Below the pieces are notes generated by a model, which had not been told where the DNA came from, did not search any database, and worked only from the letters and a program-made list of their open reading frames with translations. Shown here piece by piece: positions 1-8,059 of a stretch of 24,133 nt of DNA (its first letter is position 1; every line of letters starts with the position of its first letter). Source of the stretch: an uncultured Planctomycetia bacterium (GTDB lineage: Bacteria; Planctomycetota; UBA1135; GCA-002686595); assembly GCA_937952135.1 (NCBI GenBank), contig CALFYL010000134.1, positions 1 through 24,133 on the forward strand, in the 5' to 3' direction. The position numbers and the translations under genes are program-made.

Positions 1-2
1 GA

Positions 3-2597
3 GTGCTTGACCCGCTTCCGATCGACCAACGAAATTGGGAATGGCAGTTCCTCAGCGCACAATCGGACACGAGCCTTCTGTCCGAGCTAGCTGCCATCGG
101 GTACGGACCTCACTTGAGCTTCGCCGCCAAGTCACCGACGATCGCAGTCGACCTGGACGACGGGCAGACGACGGTCATATCGCTCTCGGGAGGGCGTTTG
201 CTGGAAGTGGAAGGTCGGTTCCCGTCCGACTCCAGTCCTTTGAACGCGGCAGCTACTTTGCTTGCGGTGATCCGAACGGAGAAAGGCACGGAGGAGAAAT
301 CGACCGAACACTCCTATCTCGACGTCTGGAATATTGACTCCCGCGAACGACTCTGGAGCGTTCCGACGGAATCGCTCGACGCGATCTACTTCAGCGACAA
401 CGACACGACGATTTGCGCAGTGTCGGATTCGGGGGCGCATGCCTGGGACGCCGTCACAGGAACGCCGCGAACCGAATCCCCGTTCGGCCCGAGACTCGAC
501 GCTTCGCTAGTTCCGCGCGCAGAGGTTGAATCCAGTTGGCGTGATACCGTGATTCGAGTCGTGGCGCGCTCCGACGGCGACGAGAAGCCGATCGCTGAAC
601 TGATCGGGCACACCATGGCGCCAATGTCGGTGGCGCTCAGCGCGGACGAGCGCCTAGCTGCGAGTTGCTCCTACGACGGGAGCATTCGCCTGTGGGACGC
701 AACAGATCTGCGCACGCGTCTGAACGTCATCAGGCTGAATGTGCGTCCATTTGCTCTGCGCTACAGCGACGACGAAAGTCGGTTGTTTGTCGGCGGAGCG
801 GGTGGTGGTGTAAGCGTGTGCGATACCTCGGACAACACCCTTCTGATGACTTTGAGGGGGCACGCCAATACCGTCAAGTCCATCGAGATCAGCCCGGATG
901 GGAGTTCTGTGCTAACCGCTTCCGGTGACCAAGCCGCACGCCTGTGGGACTACGCGACGGGGAAACTGCGCGCTGTGCTGGAGTCGAAGGGCCAAGTGTG
1001 GACCGCTGGATTCCACCCCGACGGCACACGGGTCCTAACGGCAGGGTGGGGAGGGGCCGAGGCCGTGATTTGGGACATCCGAAGGACGTCGCCTCAGCCA
1101 CTCCACACGCTTGTAGGTCATACCGAGCAAGTCAACGCTGCGGAGTGGAGTCCCGACGGACAGCGCGTGGTGACCGTGTCGGGCGACTGCACTGGAATGC
1201 TGTGGGACCCGGAATCCGGTAGGCGCATCGCTGTGCTTCGAGGGCACGTCGAAGCCGTCTGGCATGCGATGTTTGTGGATGCAGGTCGATGGCTTGTGAC
1301 CGGATCGCAAGATGGCATCCGCGTCTGGAACCCCAAGACTGGCGATCTTGTTAGAGTGCTCGAACCGACGCCGTCCGCGCCCGTCAACATCGTGATGTTC
1401 GACACGGTGCTGGCGTGCACGAGCCTGGGGGCGCAACTCGCAGTCGCCCTGACGGACAATTCGGTGCGAGTCTTTGATGTCAGCAGCGGCGAGCAGATTG
1501 CAAAGTTGAAAGGCCATGATTCTCCCGTATCCCAGGTGCTCTTCATGGCCGGCGACAATCGTCTTTCAACCGCTGGACGCGACGGACGAGTCAAGCTCTG
1601 GGATTGGCGCGAAGGATTGGAGCTGCTAGAATTCGACACGCACTTTGGGAGAGTTACCTCGTTGACCTCGTCGCCGAGCGGACGACATCTCGCATCTGCC
1701 GCCGAGGACGAGACAGTGCGCATTTGGTCGACGATCCCTCATCGAGACAGCTACTGGAACCATAGACTGTCCGAGGAGGCCGGCGGGCCTGCCGACGAGC
1801 TTGTCAGCGAAGTTCTGAGCCGAGCGCCAGAGTGGGGCGCGGCGTGGGGGCGACTCAATGACAGCCGAACTTTCACGGATGCTGCGACGCGCCGCGCGGC
1901 ACAGGCCCGCTTCTCGGTCAGAGCCCAGTCAGCTGCGCGGAGGCTCGAAATGGCGCGCCGCCTTGGAGCTGAGCGTGCTTGGGCTCGAAGGCTTTGCGGC
2001 GACGAACCTTGGCCAGATGCGATTGCCGTGCTTGAGGCGATCTCTCAAGAGTCCTTTCCTATTGGAGACCCGGACGCGTGCATCGAAGAGGCCGAGCGCA
2101 TCCTAGACGCGCGGCCAAGCGTGGACGGCTCCGAGATGCGCGCGCTGGTTCTGGCTCAGCTTGCGGTCGACCACCACGAGGCGAGTGGGAACAGTTACTC
2201 GGTTGAAGAGTTGGTGCTCGGTCTGTTGGTGCTTGGGCGTGCGAAGTGCCGCGTCGGCCACATCGCAGATGCCGTGGAGGTTCTGCAACGAACGCTCGAG
2301 CTGGACCACACCCCGGACGATAATCAACGGCTGCGATGGCCACCCGAGCTACGGGAAGGCTATTGGCCCAGGTCCGGTCGCAATCCGAAGCTGAAGCTCT
2401 GCGACTTGTGCCATCAGCTTCACGACGGGGACTTCGGTAATTGGGAGGACCTGCATCTGGAACTCGAGACGCTGCACGACGATTACGGTCGTCCCTGCGC
2501 GATCGTTTGGCGCCAACGCGTCGCCGAACTCGAGCGCGACATCGCCGAGATCGAGGCCGACCCCGATGTGCAGATCTGGCTGCGCGAGGAGCGATGA
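3..2597 (+). CDS. WD40-repeat protein, 5'-truncated by window edge (probable C-terminal part of a planctomycete kinase/WD40 protein)
   Basis: The frame is open from the window edge, so the true start probably lies upstream; the GTG at position 3 is only the first possible start. The first residues (RNWEWQFL near residue 10) resemble the linker that follows the membrane segment in planctomycete Ser/Thr-kinase/WD40 fusions, so a kinase domain may precede it; that part is inference. WD40 units are plain from about residue 200 to 575, with GH...W/D signatures starting near 200 (LIGHT), 284 (LRGHA), 370 (LVGHT), 412 (LRGHV) and 502 (LKGHD), and closing LWD/VWN/IWS motifs. These should fold as a beta-propeller, which is typically a protein-interaction platform. 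Residues 580-864 are helical and TPR-like, rich in Arg/Glu and Trp, with no catalytic motif seen. It ends cleanly at TGA (2595-2597). It is the only gene at the left edge that looks undisturbed. Confidence 0.85.
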   Translation: MLDPLPIDQRNWEWQFLSAQSDTSLLSELAAIGYGPHLSFAAKSPTIAVDLDDGQTTVISLSGGRLLEVEGRFPSDSSPLNAAATLLAVIRTEKGTEEKSTEHSYLDVWNIDSRERLWSVPTESLDAIYFSDNDTTICAVSDSGAHAWDAVTGTPRTESPFGPRLDASLVPRAEVESSWRDTVIRVVARSDGDEKPIAELIGHTMAPMSVALSADERLAASCSYDGSIRLWDATDLRTRLNVIRLNVRPFALRYSDDESRLFVGGAGGGVSVCDTSDNTLLMTLRGHANTVKSIEISPDGSSVLTASGDQAARLWDYATGKLRAVLESKGQVWTAGFHPDGTRVLTAGWGGAEAVIWDIRRTSPQPLHTLVGHTEQVNAAEWSPDGQRVVTVSGDCTGMLWDPESGRRIAVLRGHVEAVWHAMFVDAGRWLVTGSQDGIRVWNPKTGDLVRVLEPTPSAPVNIVMFDTVLACTSLGAQLAVALTDNSVRVFDVSSGEQIAKLKGHDSPVSQVLFMAGDNRLSTAGRDGRVKLWDWREGLELLEFDTHFGRVTSLTSSPSGRHLASAAEDETVRIWSTIPHRDSYWNHRLSEEAGGPADELVSEVLSRAPEWGAAWGRLNDSRTFTDAATRRAAQARFSVRAQSAARRLEMARRLGAERAWARRLCGDEPWPDAIAVLEAISQESFPIGDPDACIEEAERILDARPSVDGSEMRALVLAQLAVDHHEASGNSYSVEELVLGLLVLGRAKCRVGHIADAVEVLQRTLELDHTPDDNQRLRWPPELREGYWPRSGRNPKLKLCDLCHQLHDGDFGNWEDLHLELETLHDDYGRPCAIVWRQRVAELERDIAEIEADPDVQIWLREER

Positions 2598-2726
2598 CGG
2601 ACCTAAAGCCATCGCTTGATCGCTTGGATCGTTGATCCGCGGAGGCAACCGCAGGTAACGGGCCGACTGCCTAACGCGTCCGCCCAGACCCCTCCACCCC
2701 TGCGCAATATCGATCTTCGCAAACGC

Positions 2727-2836
2727 TCACCGCACGAAGTACTTCGTCCCGCGTCGCTCGCCGGTCGTGCGCAGCTTCTTGGCCTCGATCATGCGGATGA
2801 TCGGCAGCGCCAACTCCTTCGCAGTGCCGCGGAGAA
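2727..2836 (-). pseudogene. Remnant A: C-terminal end of the AT-hook/winged-helix gene family
   Basis: On the minus strand this reads KELALPIIRMIEAKKLRTTG, then ERRGTKYFVR and a TGA at 2729-2727. It is nearly identical to the C-terminus of the AT-hook genes at 3846-4193 and 5735-6155. Everything upstream of the KEL motif (AT-hooks and most of the helical domain) is missing. The homology stops near 2815, within about 20 bp of the stop codon of the next gene (2837-2839), so a cargo gene has taken the place of the 5' part. No start codon or ribosome-binding site belongs to it, so it is a dead fragment rather than a gene. Confidence 0.75.
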
Positions 2837-3403
2837 CTAGCGAGCTCCCACGCTTGCGCTGTAGCGGAAGTAGAGCTTGGCGCTGAGCGCCACCCAGGCT
2901 TCGTTAGTCGCCGCCACGCGCTCGTCGTCGCCCTGCCGTCGCTCTCGTCTCTCCGTGACGATGGGCTTCATCAGGCTGCTCCACCGCTCCCACTGCGCCC
3001 GACCCCGCTGGTAGAAGCCGATCGAGGCAAACCACGTGGTCTCGGGATCGGACAGCGCTTCGTCAGCACGACTCAGCAGCTCTGCTCGGAGTCGCGCCGA
3101 AGGAGGGTCAGATTCAACCTCACGAAGCAGGACCGAGCGCGTAACAAGTCGTGCGGCAAGGTCGTGGCAGGAAGCACCGAGGTCTCCGTCCCCGCTGCCC
3201 ACCAGGAGCTTCCGCTTCACCTCCTCATCCGTCGGAATCCCCGCATCACGCGCAGAACGAAGCGCCAAGGCGGTCCATGCGTCCCTGGTGGGCTCGCCAG
3301 TCGCCCGAAGAGACGTCACGGCAGCGCGGGCTGCGTTGCCTGACACGTCACCCCGATCGAAGTAGTGGCGATCACAGGCCGCGGTCGCGATGCGAGCCAC
3401 CAC
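2837..3403 (-). CDS. Hypothetical 188-aa helical protein, second gene of a two-gene unit
   Basis: I do not recognise the family. The predicted protein is soluble and mostly helical, rich in Arg, Ala and Glu, with Cys/His residues near the N-terminus (AACDRHYFDRGD) and in the middle (GASCHDLAARL), and a Trp-rich stretch near residues 125-140 (TTWFASIGF, QWERWSSLM). No signal peptide or membrane helix is visible. The GTG at 3403 is the best start; it lies 18 bp after the stop of the 60-aa gene at 3422-3604, so the two are probably co-transcribed and perhaps translationally linked. The 3' end abuts a remnant of an AT-hook gene, so the pair looks like mobile cargo. A two-gene toxin/antitoxin or toxin/immunity role is possible but nothing in the sequence proves it. 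Confidence 0.6.
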   Translation of the reverse strand: MVARIATAACDRHYFDRGDVSGNAARAAVTSLRATGEPTRDAWTALALRSARDAGIPTDEEVKRKLLVGSGDGDLGASCHDLAARLVTRSVLLREVESDPPSARLRAELLSRADEALSDPETTWFASIGFYQRGRAQWERWSSLMKPIVTERRERRQGDDERVAATNEAWVALSAKLYFRYSASVGAR

Positions 3404-3421
3404 TTCGCGGTGGCAAGTCTA

Positions 3422-3604
3422 TCAACGTCTTTTTCCCGTGATCTTGGTCATGACGTATTGAGTTCCCGCCTTGAGCACCCCGTAGCCGTTCTTGCCGGCG
3501 ACTTCTCTTAGCTTCTTCACACCGCCATTTTTGGCAACATCCTTGGTAGCGCGTCGAATGACTGGGCCAGCTGACTTGAAGATCTGGTTGATCCAGGCGG
3601 ACAT
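3422..3604 (-). CDS. Small basic 60-aa protein with a strong ribosome-binding site
   Basis: The 60-residue product starts MSAWINQIFKSAGPVIRRAT and continues as an amphipathic, Lys/Arg/Gly-rich helical protein ending in KITGKRR. A longer frame is open upstream to 3649, but ATG 3604 is chosen because a perfect GGAGG sits 6 bp ahead of it (3611-3615). It has no clear membrane span and no Cys. Its size and positive charge fit a DNA- or membrane-binding peptide, a small toxin or a bacteriocin-like peptide; I cannot choose among these. It is followed 18 bp later by the 188-aa gene, which makes a compact two-gene unit bounded on both sides by AT-hook gene copies. Confidence 0.6.
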   Translation of the reverse strand: MSAWINQIFKSAGPVIRRATKDVAKNGGVKKLREVAGKNGYGVLKAGTQYVMTKITGKRR

Positions 3605-3610
3605 GAAGTT

Positions 3611-3615
3611 CCTCC
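3611..3615 (-). promoter_or_regulatory. Shine-Dalgarno GGAGG for the 60-aa gene
   Basis: The minus strand reads GGAGG-AACTTC-ATG. This perfect site, 6 bp from ATG 3604, decides the start against the longer upstream frame. Confidence 0.75.
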
Positions 3616-3845
3616 ACTTTGTTGGGTGTCCATCGGTTGGAGTGGCCAACCGACATCGATCTCAGAGGCGCGCAAGCCAACCCTCAGACAGACTCAGGCG
3701 ACGCGGGTGCTTGGGTGCTGATCCACTTGTTCGCTCGATCGTGGTGCCGCCACCCGGTTCCGTCAAGGTGGCGGCGTCCCGACTGCATGGCGCGCACTCG
3801 GCACGCTGGGCCGGACTCGCAAACTTCTCGGTCGGCGAGGCGCAG

Positions 3846-4193
3846 CTACGCCTTCCGTACCGCCGCAGCCTTGGCCATGGCCCCGCCCGCGAAGTACCGC
3901 GTCCCCCGCCGCTCGCCGGTCGTGCGCAGCTTCTTGACCTCGATCATGCGGATGATGGGCAGCGCGAGTTCCTTTGTTTTGAACCCCAGCGCCTTGCCGA
4001 TCTGCTCGACTGATTGGCCGGGGTTCTTGGCGACGTAGGCCACGACGGCCTCGCCCATCTTGGCCACGTCCTCGGGCGTGCGCTTGGCGGGCCGGCCGCG
4101 GCGCTTCGGAGCGGGCGCTGCGGACTGCGCTGCGGCCTTCGAAGGGCGACCCGGGCCGCGCTTGGCCGGGGCCGCCACGGGCGATCGAAGCAA
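3846..4193 (-). CDS. AT-hook / winged-helix-like DNA-binding protein, copy 1 (5' end altered by a 7-bp microsatellite)
   Basis: The protein has two AT-hook-like motifs, KRGPGRPSK (about residues 11-19) and KRRGRPAKR (about 30-38), and then a helical domain of the form KNPGQSVEQIGKALG...KELALPIIRMIE..KLRTTGERRGTRYF. That layout suits a winged helix with a terminal beta-wing. Such proteins bind DNA, often the minor groove through the hooks. The start given is a TTG, which is probably not original. Compared with the copy at 5735-6155, the N-terminal region (about 50 aa) should begin further upstream, near GTG 4299 (...LSDIPVLVR). A GCGCCGC microsatellite at 4211-4250 separates that segment from the hooks and puts it in another frame. 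The gene may be off, phase-variable or using an alternative start. It is the best-preserved of five copies in the window. Confidence 0.6.
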   Translation of the reverse strand: MLRSPVAAPAKRGPGRPSKAAAQSAAPAPKRRGRPAKRTPEDVAKMGEAVVAYVAKNPGQSVEQIGKALGFKTKELALPIIRMIEVKKLRTTGERRGTRYFAGGAMAKAAAVRKA

Positions 4194-4210
4194 CTCGCGA
4201 CCAGCGTCGA

Positions 4211-4250
4211 GCGCCGCGCGCCGCGCGCCGCGCGCCGCGCGCCGCGCGCC
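4211..4250. repeat. 7-bp tandem repeat (GCGCCGC), about 5.7 copies
   Basis: Forty bases are a perfect tandem of GCGCCGC. The tract lies inside the 5' part of AT-hook gene copy 1, at the place where copy 2 has ordinary sequence (around ...LVRASALEAV). A unit of 7 is not a multiple of 3, so gain or loss of one unit changes the reading frame. Confidence 0.9.
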
Positions 4251-4515
4251 GGACCAGTACCGGGATATCGGATAGGACGGCGGCGGCGAGCGTGATCACA
4301 GGTCGCCCCTCTGTCCCGCGAAGAACGATCTGCCACCTGCCAAAGCGGGGCCCCAACGGACAGCGCGGAGGCCTATGGCATCGCACCGAGGCCGGCAGGC
4401 ACTTGGCGGAGTGCCGTGCGCCTGCGAGGATCCGCTCGGCGGCCAAGGAAGGTCGCCCCAGGCGGAAGCTTGGAGTTCTTCCTCCGCGCGTCGCGAGACA
4501 TCTCCAGCATAGACC

Positions 4516-5661
4516 ATGCATGCACTAAACTGGCATATCGCCGCAAATGCGGTCGCGGTTTCACTCCTGGCCGCTCTATGTACAAATCTGCCTTATTTCT
4601 ATATTCGGAGGTCCGTCGAATGGAACGCTCACAAAGGCCTTCGCCACGCCGTGGTGGGACATGCCCCTAATCAGTTCCTATTCCATTGGGTGTTCTTTCC
4701 GGCGGCGTGCCTAACTACCACTGTAAGCTGGCAGATGCTGTTGCAAGTGCCGCTGGGCGTTAATTGGGCGCAACAGTACTGGGGCGCGCTGGTGCTTCTG
4801 GGCGCGGTGCTGTCGGCGCTGACCGCCTACTTTGATCATCGCTATACGCGACCGGACTTCGACGTGATGCAGGCCTCGGTAGCGGAAGTTGCCATTGCCG
4901 CCTATCAATCGCTCGACAATGAACTGAGCCGGGCCCCGACCGACAAGCGCCGTGATATGCGCGAGGAATTTGTGCGACTCGGCGAGCACGACGCGCAATT
5001 AGATGCTGAAGTCCGCCCTACGCCTTCCGGTGTCACGACCCTCGACGCTCGAGCAGCAGCGAGAGTATTTGCTGTCCTCCTGCCCGGCCGTAAGGTCAGA
5101 GACAACGCAGGGCTTGAGCGGTACTGCGACCCAGCGATTCGTTGGCTAGGAGCGATCGAACTCTCAGTCGCGATTTTCTGGGTGTACACCGTGTTTGTCG
5201 CGGTCATAGCACTGCTCGCGGCTCGACTGGAATTACAAGGAAACCCGGAACTGCTTGTGGCGTGGGAGCCGGCCCTCAAGAAGTCAGGGGGATTCTTGGT
5301 TGTCGCATGCCTCTCCGGAGCGGTTTTTCCCGCTTTGCGTCGCTACAATCGCGCTGAGATTGAATCAGTTTGGCTGCGACCTCCGGACATAGCCGGAGAG
5401 TTCGTCGGCCTGTCGGCGGCACTCATCATCGCGATCGCTCTGATCTTGGTCTTTGTCCGTCCTGAGAGCGCCTGGGCGTACGTCCCTCCCGTGGTTCAAG
5501 CTTCGATCGCAATCGTCACGTTTGTCTGGGCGGCTTTTCGTCCCGACAAGCTTCGCAGCATCATCGGTTCTGACTCGAACCCCGGCACGTTGTTTCTCGT
5601 GAGTATCGTCGGAGTGTTTAGCATCGTAGTGGCAATACTTGGAGTGCTCATCGCCGCATGA
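4516..5661 (+). CDS. Polytopic membrane protein of unknown function (381 aa)
   Basis: I recognise no family. Hydrophobic spans fit about eight transmembrane helices, near residues 10-30, 55-75, 88-106, 211-235, 258-275, 296-314, 322-341 and 359-381. A loop of about 100 residues (107-210) is charged and partly helical (DKRRDMREEFVRLGEHDAQLDAE) and is probably cytoplasmic. No transporter signature, cofactor site or protease motif is visible. ATG 4516 is the first start in frame; there is no good Shine-Dalgarno sequence ahead of it. The gene runs opposite to most cargo in the window, stands alone, and lies between AT-hook copy 1 and copy 2, as expected for a single-gene cargo unit. Its codon use is less GC-biased than that of the neighbouring repeats, which agrees with recent arrival. 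Confidence 0.75.
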   Translation: MHALNWHIAANAVAVSLLAALCTNLPYFYIRRSVEWNAHKGLRHAVVGHAPNQFLFHWVFFPAACLTTTVSWQMLLQVPLGVNWAQQYWGALVLLGAVLSALTAYFDHRYTRPDFDVMQASVAEVAIAAYQSLDNELSRAPTDKRRDMREEFVRLGEHDAQLDAEVRPTPSGVTTLDARAAARVFAVLLPGRKVRDNAGLERYCDPAIRWLGAIELSVAIFWVYTVFVAVIALLAARLELQGNPELLVAWEPALKKSGGFLVVACLSGAVFPALRRYNRAEIESVWLRPPDIAGEFVGLSAALIIAIALILVFVRPESAWAYVPPVVQASIAIVTFVWAAFRPDKLRSIIGSDSNPGTLFLVSIVGVFSIVVAILGVLIAA

Positions 5662-5734
5662 CGGGCACACCTGCGCACGCGAGCAGCAACGCACTCGGCC
5701 GCCGCCACCCGCACCCGCCGTTGCCGCAACGCCC

Positions 5735-6155
5735 CTACCTCACTAAGTATCGCGTCCCCCGCCGCTCGCCGGTCGTGCGCAGCTTCTTCGCTTCGATCAT
5801 GCGGATGATCGGCAGCGCGAGCTCCTTGGTCTTCTGGCCCAGCGCCTTGCCGATCTGCTCGACGGACTGGCAGGGGTTCTTGGCGACGTAGGCGACGACG
5901 GCCTCGCCCATCTAGGCGACGTCTTCGGGCGAGCGCTTGGCGGGCTTGCCGCGGCGCGCTTCGGAGCAGGCGCTGCGGTCTGCGCTGCGGCCTTGGGCGG
6001 GCGGCCCGGGCCACGCTTGGCCGGTGCGATTGTGAGTGTGCCGCCGAGCGCCTTGTGCACGGCCTCGAGCGCCGACGCGCGAACCAGCGCGGTGATCTCG
6101 GTGGTGAATGAGTCGATGCGGGCGCGGAGGGCGGAGTCGATGAGGGTGGTGGGCA
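5735..6155 (-). pseudogene. AT-hook / winged-helix-like gene, copy 2, disrupted by a 2-nt insertion and an amber codon
   Basis: The ATG at 6155 starts a frame (MPTTLIDSALRARIDSFTTE, then an ALVRASALEAV helix and the first AT-hook KRGPGRPPK). Relative to copy 1, two bases (GC) are inserted near 5955-5958 inside the second hook (gcggcgcgcttcgg against gcggcgcttcgg), which shifts the frame. After that point the copy-1 frame continues but meets TAG at 5914-5912, where copy 1 has AAG (VAKMGEAVV). The remaining C-terminus (KTKELALPIIRMIEAKKL) is well kept and ends RYLVR at TAG 5737-5735. With two independent lesions it is almost surely dead, but it shows what a full-length member looks like: an N-terminal helical segment, two hooks, then the wing domain. 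Confidence 0.8.
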
Positions 6156-6258
6156 TGTGTTTAAGACGCCTCAGCGCCTGTGTACGTGAGCGTGACATGA
6201 AAGGCGCGATCACGGGTGCGTGGGGTGAGAGCGCGCGGTTCCGGCTACGAAGACTGCC

Positions 6259-6275
6259 GGCCGGATTTACCGGCC
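6259..6275. other. Perfect hairpin GGCCGG-ATTTA-CCGGCC
   Basis: A 6-bp perfect inverted repeat with a 5-nt loop lies about 140 bp beyond the 3' end of the coiled-coil gene (stop at 6414, minus strand). No T-run follows on either strand, so it is not a convincing intrinsic terminator; it may be a weak stop or an unrelated palindrome. Confidence 0.3.
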
Positions 6276-6315
6276 TGCCGCGCTATCACGACCTTGCAGA
6301 ACGATCGGCTGCATC

Positions 6316-6363
6316 GACATTCAAGGCGGAAAGGCCTGGCGTGACTCGGCAACGTCCGAAACG
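6316..6363 (+). repeat. Interspersed repeat, copy 1 (TTCAAGGCGGAA...CGTGAC)
   Basis: About 48 bp here match the reverse complement of 9982-10029 at roughly 70-75% by eye, including TTCAARGCGGAARGG and CGTGACWCGRCA blocks. Both copies lie close to AT-hook gene copies. It has no coding role that I can see. Confidence 0.4.
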
Positions 6364-6413
6364 CGCCGGGGTAAGAAGGCAGGCTGCTACCCGCGAACGG
6401 CATCACCCAAGCA

Positions 6414-7502
6414 TCACCTAGCTTCTGGCAATAGCTCATACTGTATGTATGTGTACGCATACTCAATGTCCATCACCTGCACGACTCGGACGGCTTGCCC
6501 CGGAATCAAGATGCCAATGACTGCCTCGGGGGGGTACACCTCCTTATATGAGGTGACGATGAAGCTGTGCTTGTCTTCGTCGCTGCGCTTCGGTTCTGCG
6601 GCCCATACGTTCGTGAACTCGCGCACCCGCGCGACGTCTCCGACTGACGGCACCCGATCCGCTTCAAAGTTGCGGTTGTGCATTTTCGGGTGTCGGCCAT
6701 CCCACCCTGTCTTGGAAAGACAACGCTCCCCGTAGATCACCCACCCCGTTCTCGGCGTTTCGGTGAATCGATGCAGCGCATCCAAGTACACTCCGTTTAC
6801 GTCACCAAATTTGACGAGCTGCTGATTAGCTGCTTCGAGATCTCCTTGCAAGCGCCTGTTCTTCTCAGTCAGCTCCGTGAGGTCGCCCAGTTTTCCGCCT
6901 AGCTCTTTGCGAGCAGACTCAAGTTCCGCCTCCAAACGCGCTGACACGGGGCCATTCGGGTTCGTCGGTGGGCCTATCGTCGCTTGAATACGAAGCAGTT
7001 CCAATGCACTCTTCGTGCTTTCCGCTCGCTCAATGGCGGCCTGCAGCTGATCAGACAAGTTTCTCTTGTCGTCACGTATGCCATGCATCTGCTCTCGTAG
7101 CGCGACCTCCACTGCCGCGGCCTTCGCCCGCTCCGCATTCAACTCATTTCGAAGCGCTTCCAGTTGGCTTCGGAGTGTGCGCGTAGTGGACGTGTCAATC
7201 GACAATTCTGCTCCGAGGACATCGCGGCTCCACCCTGCCAACGCGATCACCAGCCCGAACACAGCCAGCCATGCAATCTTTGCCCACCACCGACGCGGAG
7301 AGGGCAGTGGCAGCCGATCCGCGCCGTGGGGCCGACCCTCAGCGGGAACCAATTCGGCATCGGGCACAGCTACGCCTTGTGACGTGTTGGTGTTAGTGAG
7401 TCGCGGCCCCTGCGCTTCACTCAACGGGCTCGGAGCTGGATTCGATCCTGCTTCTTGCGGATTAAAAACAGGCACCGGCTTTTTCCTACGCTGCTTTTTC
7501 AT
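6414..7502 (-). CDS. Single-pass membrane protein with a long coiled coil (362 aa)
   Basis: Residues 1-70 are basic then Pro/Ser-rich and probably cytoplasmic. One transmembrane helix follows at about 72-91 (WWAKIAWLAVFGLVIALAGW). Heptad-like coiled coil covers about 104-172 and 187-232 (RSQLEALRNELNAERAKAAA; ELTEKNRRLQGDLEAANQQL). The C-terminal 130 residues are beta-rich with aromatic clusters (TGWVIYGERCLSKTGWDGR; VIGILIPGQAVRVVQVMDIE), perhaps a small beta-barrel, presumably on the far side of the membrane. No enzyme motif is seen. The shape suits a scaffold or envelope-spanning tether. ATG 7502 is preceded by only a weak GAGGG. It stands alone between AT-hook copy 2 and the first iteron/tRNA module, and I do not recognise a family. 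Confidence 0.7.
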   Translation of the reverse strand: MKKQRRKKPVPVFNPQEAGSNPAPSPLSEAQGPRLTNTNTSQGVAVPDAELVPAEGRPHGADRLPLPSPRRWWAKIAWLAVFGLVIALAGWSRDVLGAELSIDTSTTRTLRSQLEALRNELNAERAKAAAVEVALREQMHGIRDDKRNLSDQLQAAIERAESTKSALELLRIQATIGPPTNPNGPVSARLEAELESARKELGGKLGDLTELTEKNRRLQGDLEAANQQLVKFGDVNGVYLDALHRFTETPRTGWVIYGERCLSKTGWDGRHPKMHNRNFEADRVPSVGDVARVREFTNVWAAEPKRSDEDKHSFIVTSYKEVYPPEAVIGILIPGQAVRVVQVMDIEYAYTYIQYELLPEAR

Positions 7503-7969
7503 TGCGATGGTGTGCCCTCAATCAACCACGGTCGCGTCAACACTAGTCGGTGGGTGATGCGCCCGTTGGCCACCGCGATGGAAGGCGTACCTTGCGGCGA
7601 CCGTGGTCGAACCACGCTACCCGCCGTCGCTCGATTCGCAACGCCCTGCGCCTTCCGCGCCGGCGCAGCATTCGTCGTCGCCCCGCCGTGAGGTAGTGGG
7701 TGCCCCGCCTGTCGCTGGTCGTCTTGGGGGACAGGGCACCGCCGGCCGCGTTCGAGACGCAGGACGGCTACGACGCGCCTCGCACGAGGACCTTGCCGTC
7801 CGCTCGCGCTGCCTGTTCCCCGGCGGCGTTGCGAGTCTGGCCGGCGAGGAGGGCCGAATCGCCGCGAAGCGTGGGCTTGGGGCGGACCGCGACGACATCC
7901 CGTGCGAGTTCGGTCGCCTAGTCGGCAAGCACGGCGCGCCTAAATCGCTCCCCCTCGCTCCGACGACCA
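7503..7969. other. Gene-free stretch
   Basis: Open frames exist on both strands because of the high GC content, but none has a good start, a Shine-Dalgarno site or recognisable protein features. Near-continuous similarity to the second iteron module begins only at about 7970. It may be decayed coding DNA of an inserted element. Confidence 0.4.
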
Positions 7970-7992
7970 CTTCGACGAATGTTGCGACTCGT

Positions 7993-8022
7993 TGGTCCGC
8001 ATTTGACCGCATTTGACCGGAT
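7993..8022 (+). repeat. Iteron cluster A, module 1 (three 10-bp direct repeats)
   Basis: Three units of the form TGNCCGNNNN (first unit TGGTCCGCAT) have their CCG at 7997, 8007 and 8017, exactly 10 bp apart. The same cluster, with one base change, is present at 12417-12446. Confidence 0.85.
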
Positions 8023-8026
8023 CCAG

Positions 8027-8057
8027 CGAGCCGGCGGCGGGGTCGCACTCCGGCTCG
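8027..8057. other. Conserved palindrome between iteron clusters, module 1
   Basis: CGAGCCGG (8027-8034), a 15-nt loop and CCGGCTCG (8050-8057) form a perfect 8-bp hairpin. Module 2 has the same arms and the same loop sequence (12451-12481), although the bases around it have drifted. Confidence 0.8.
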
Positions 8058-8059
8058 AT

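Noticed and set aside
2612..2634. Short inverted repeat GGATC-GTT-GATCC after the WD40 gene as a terminator
   Set aside because: Only 5-bp arms and no T-run follow, so it is too weak to call.
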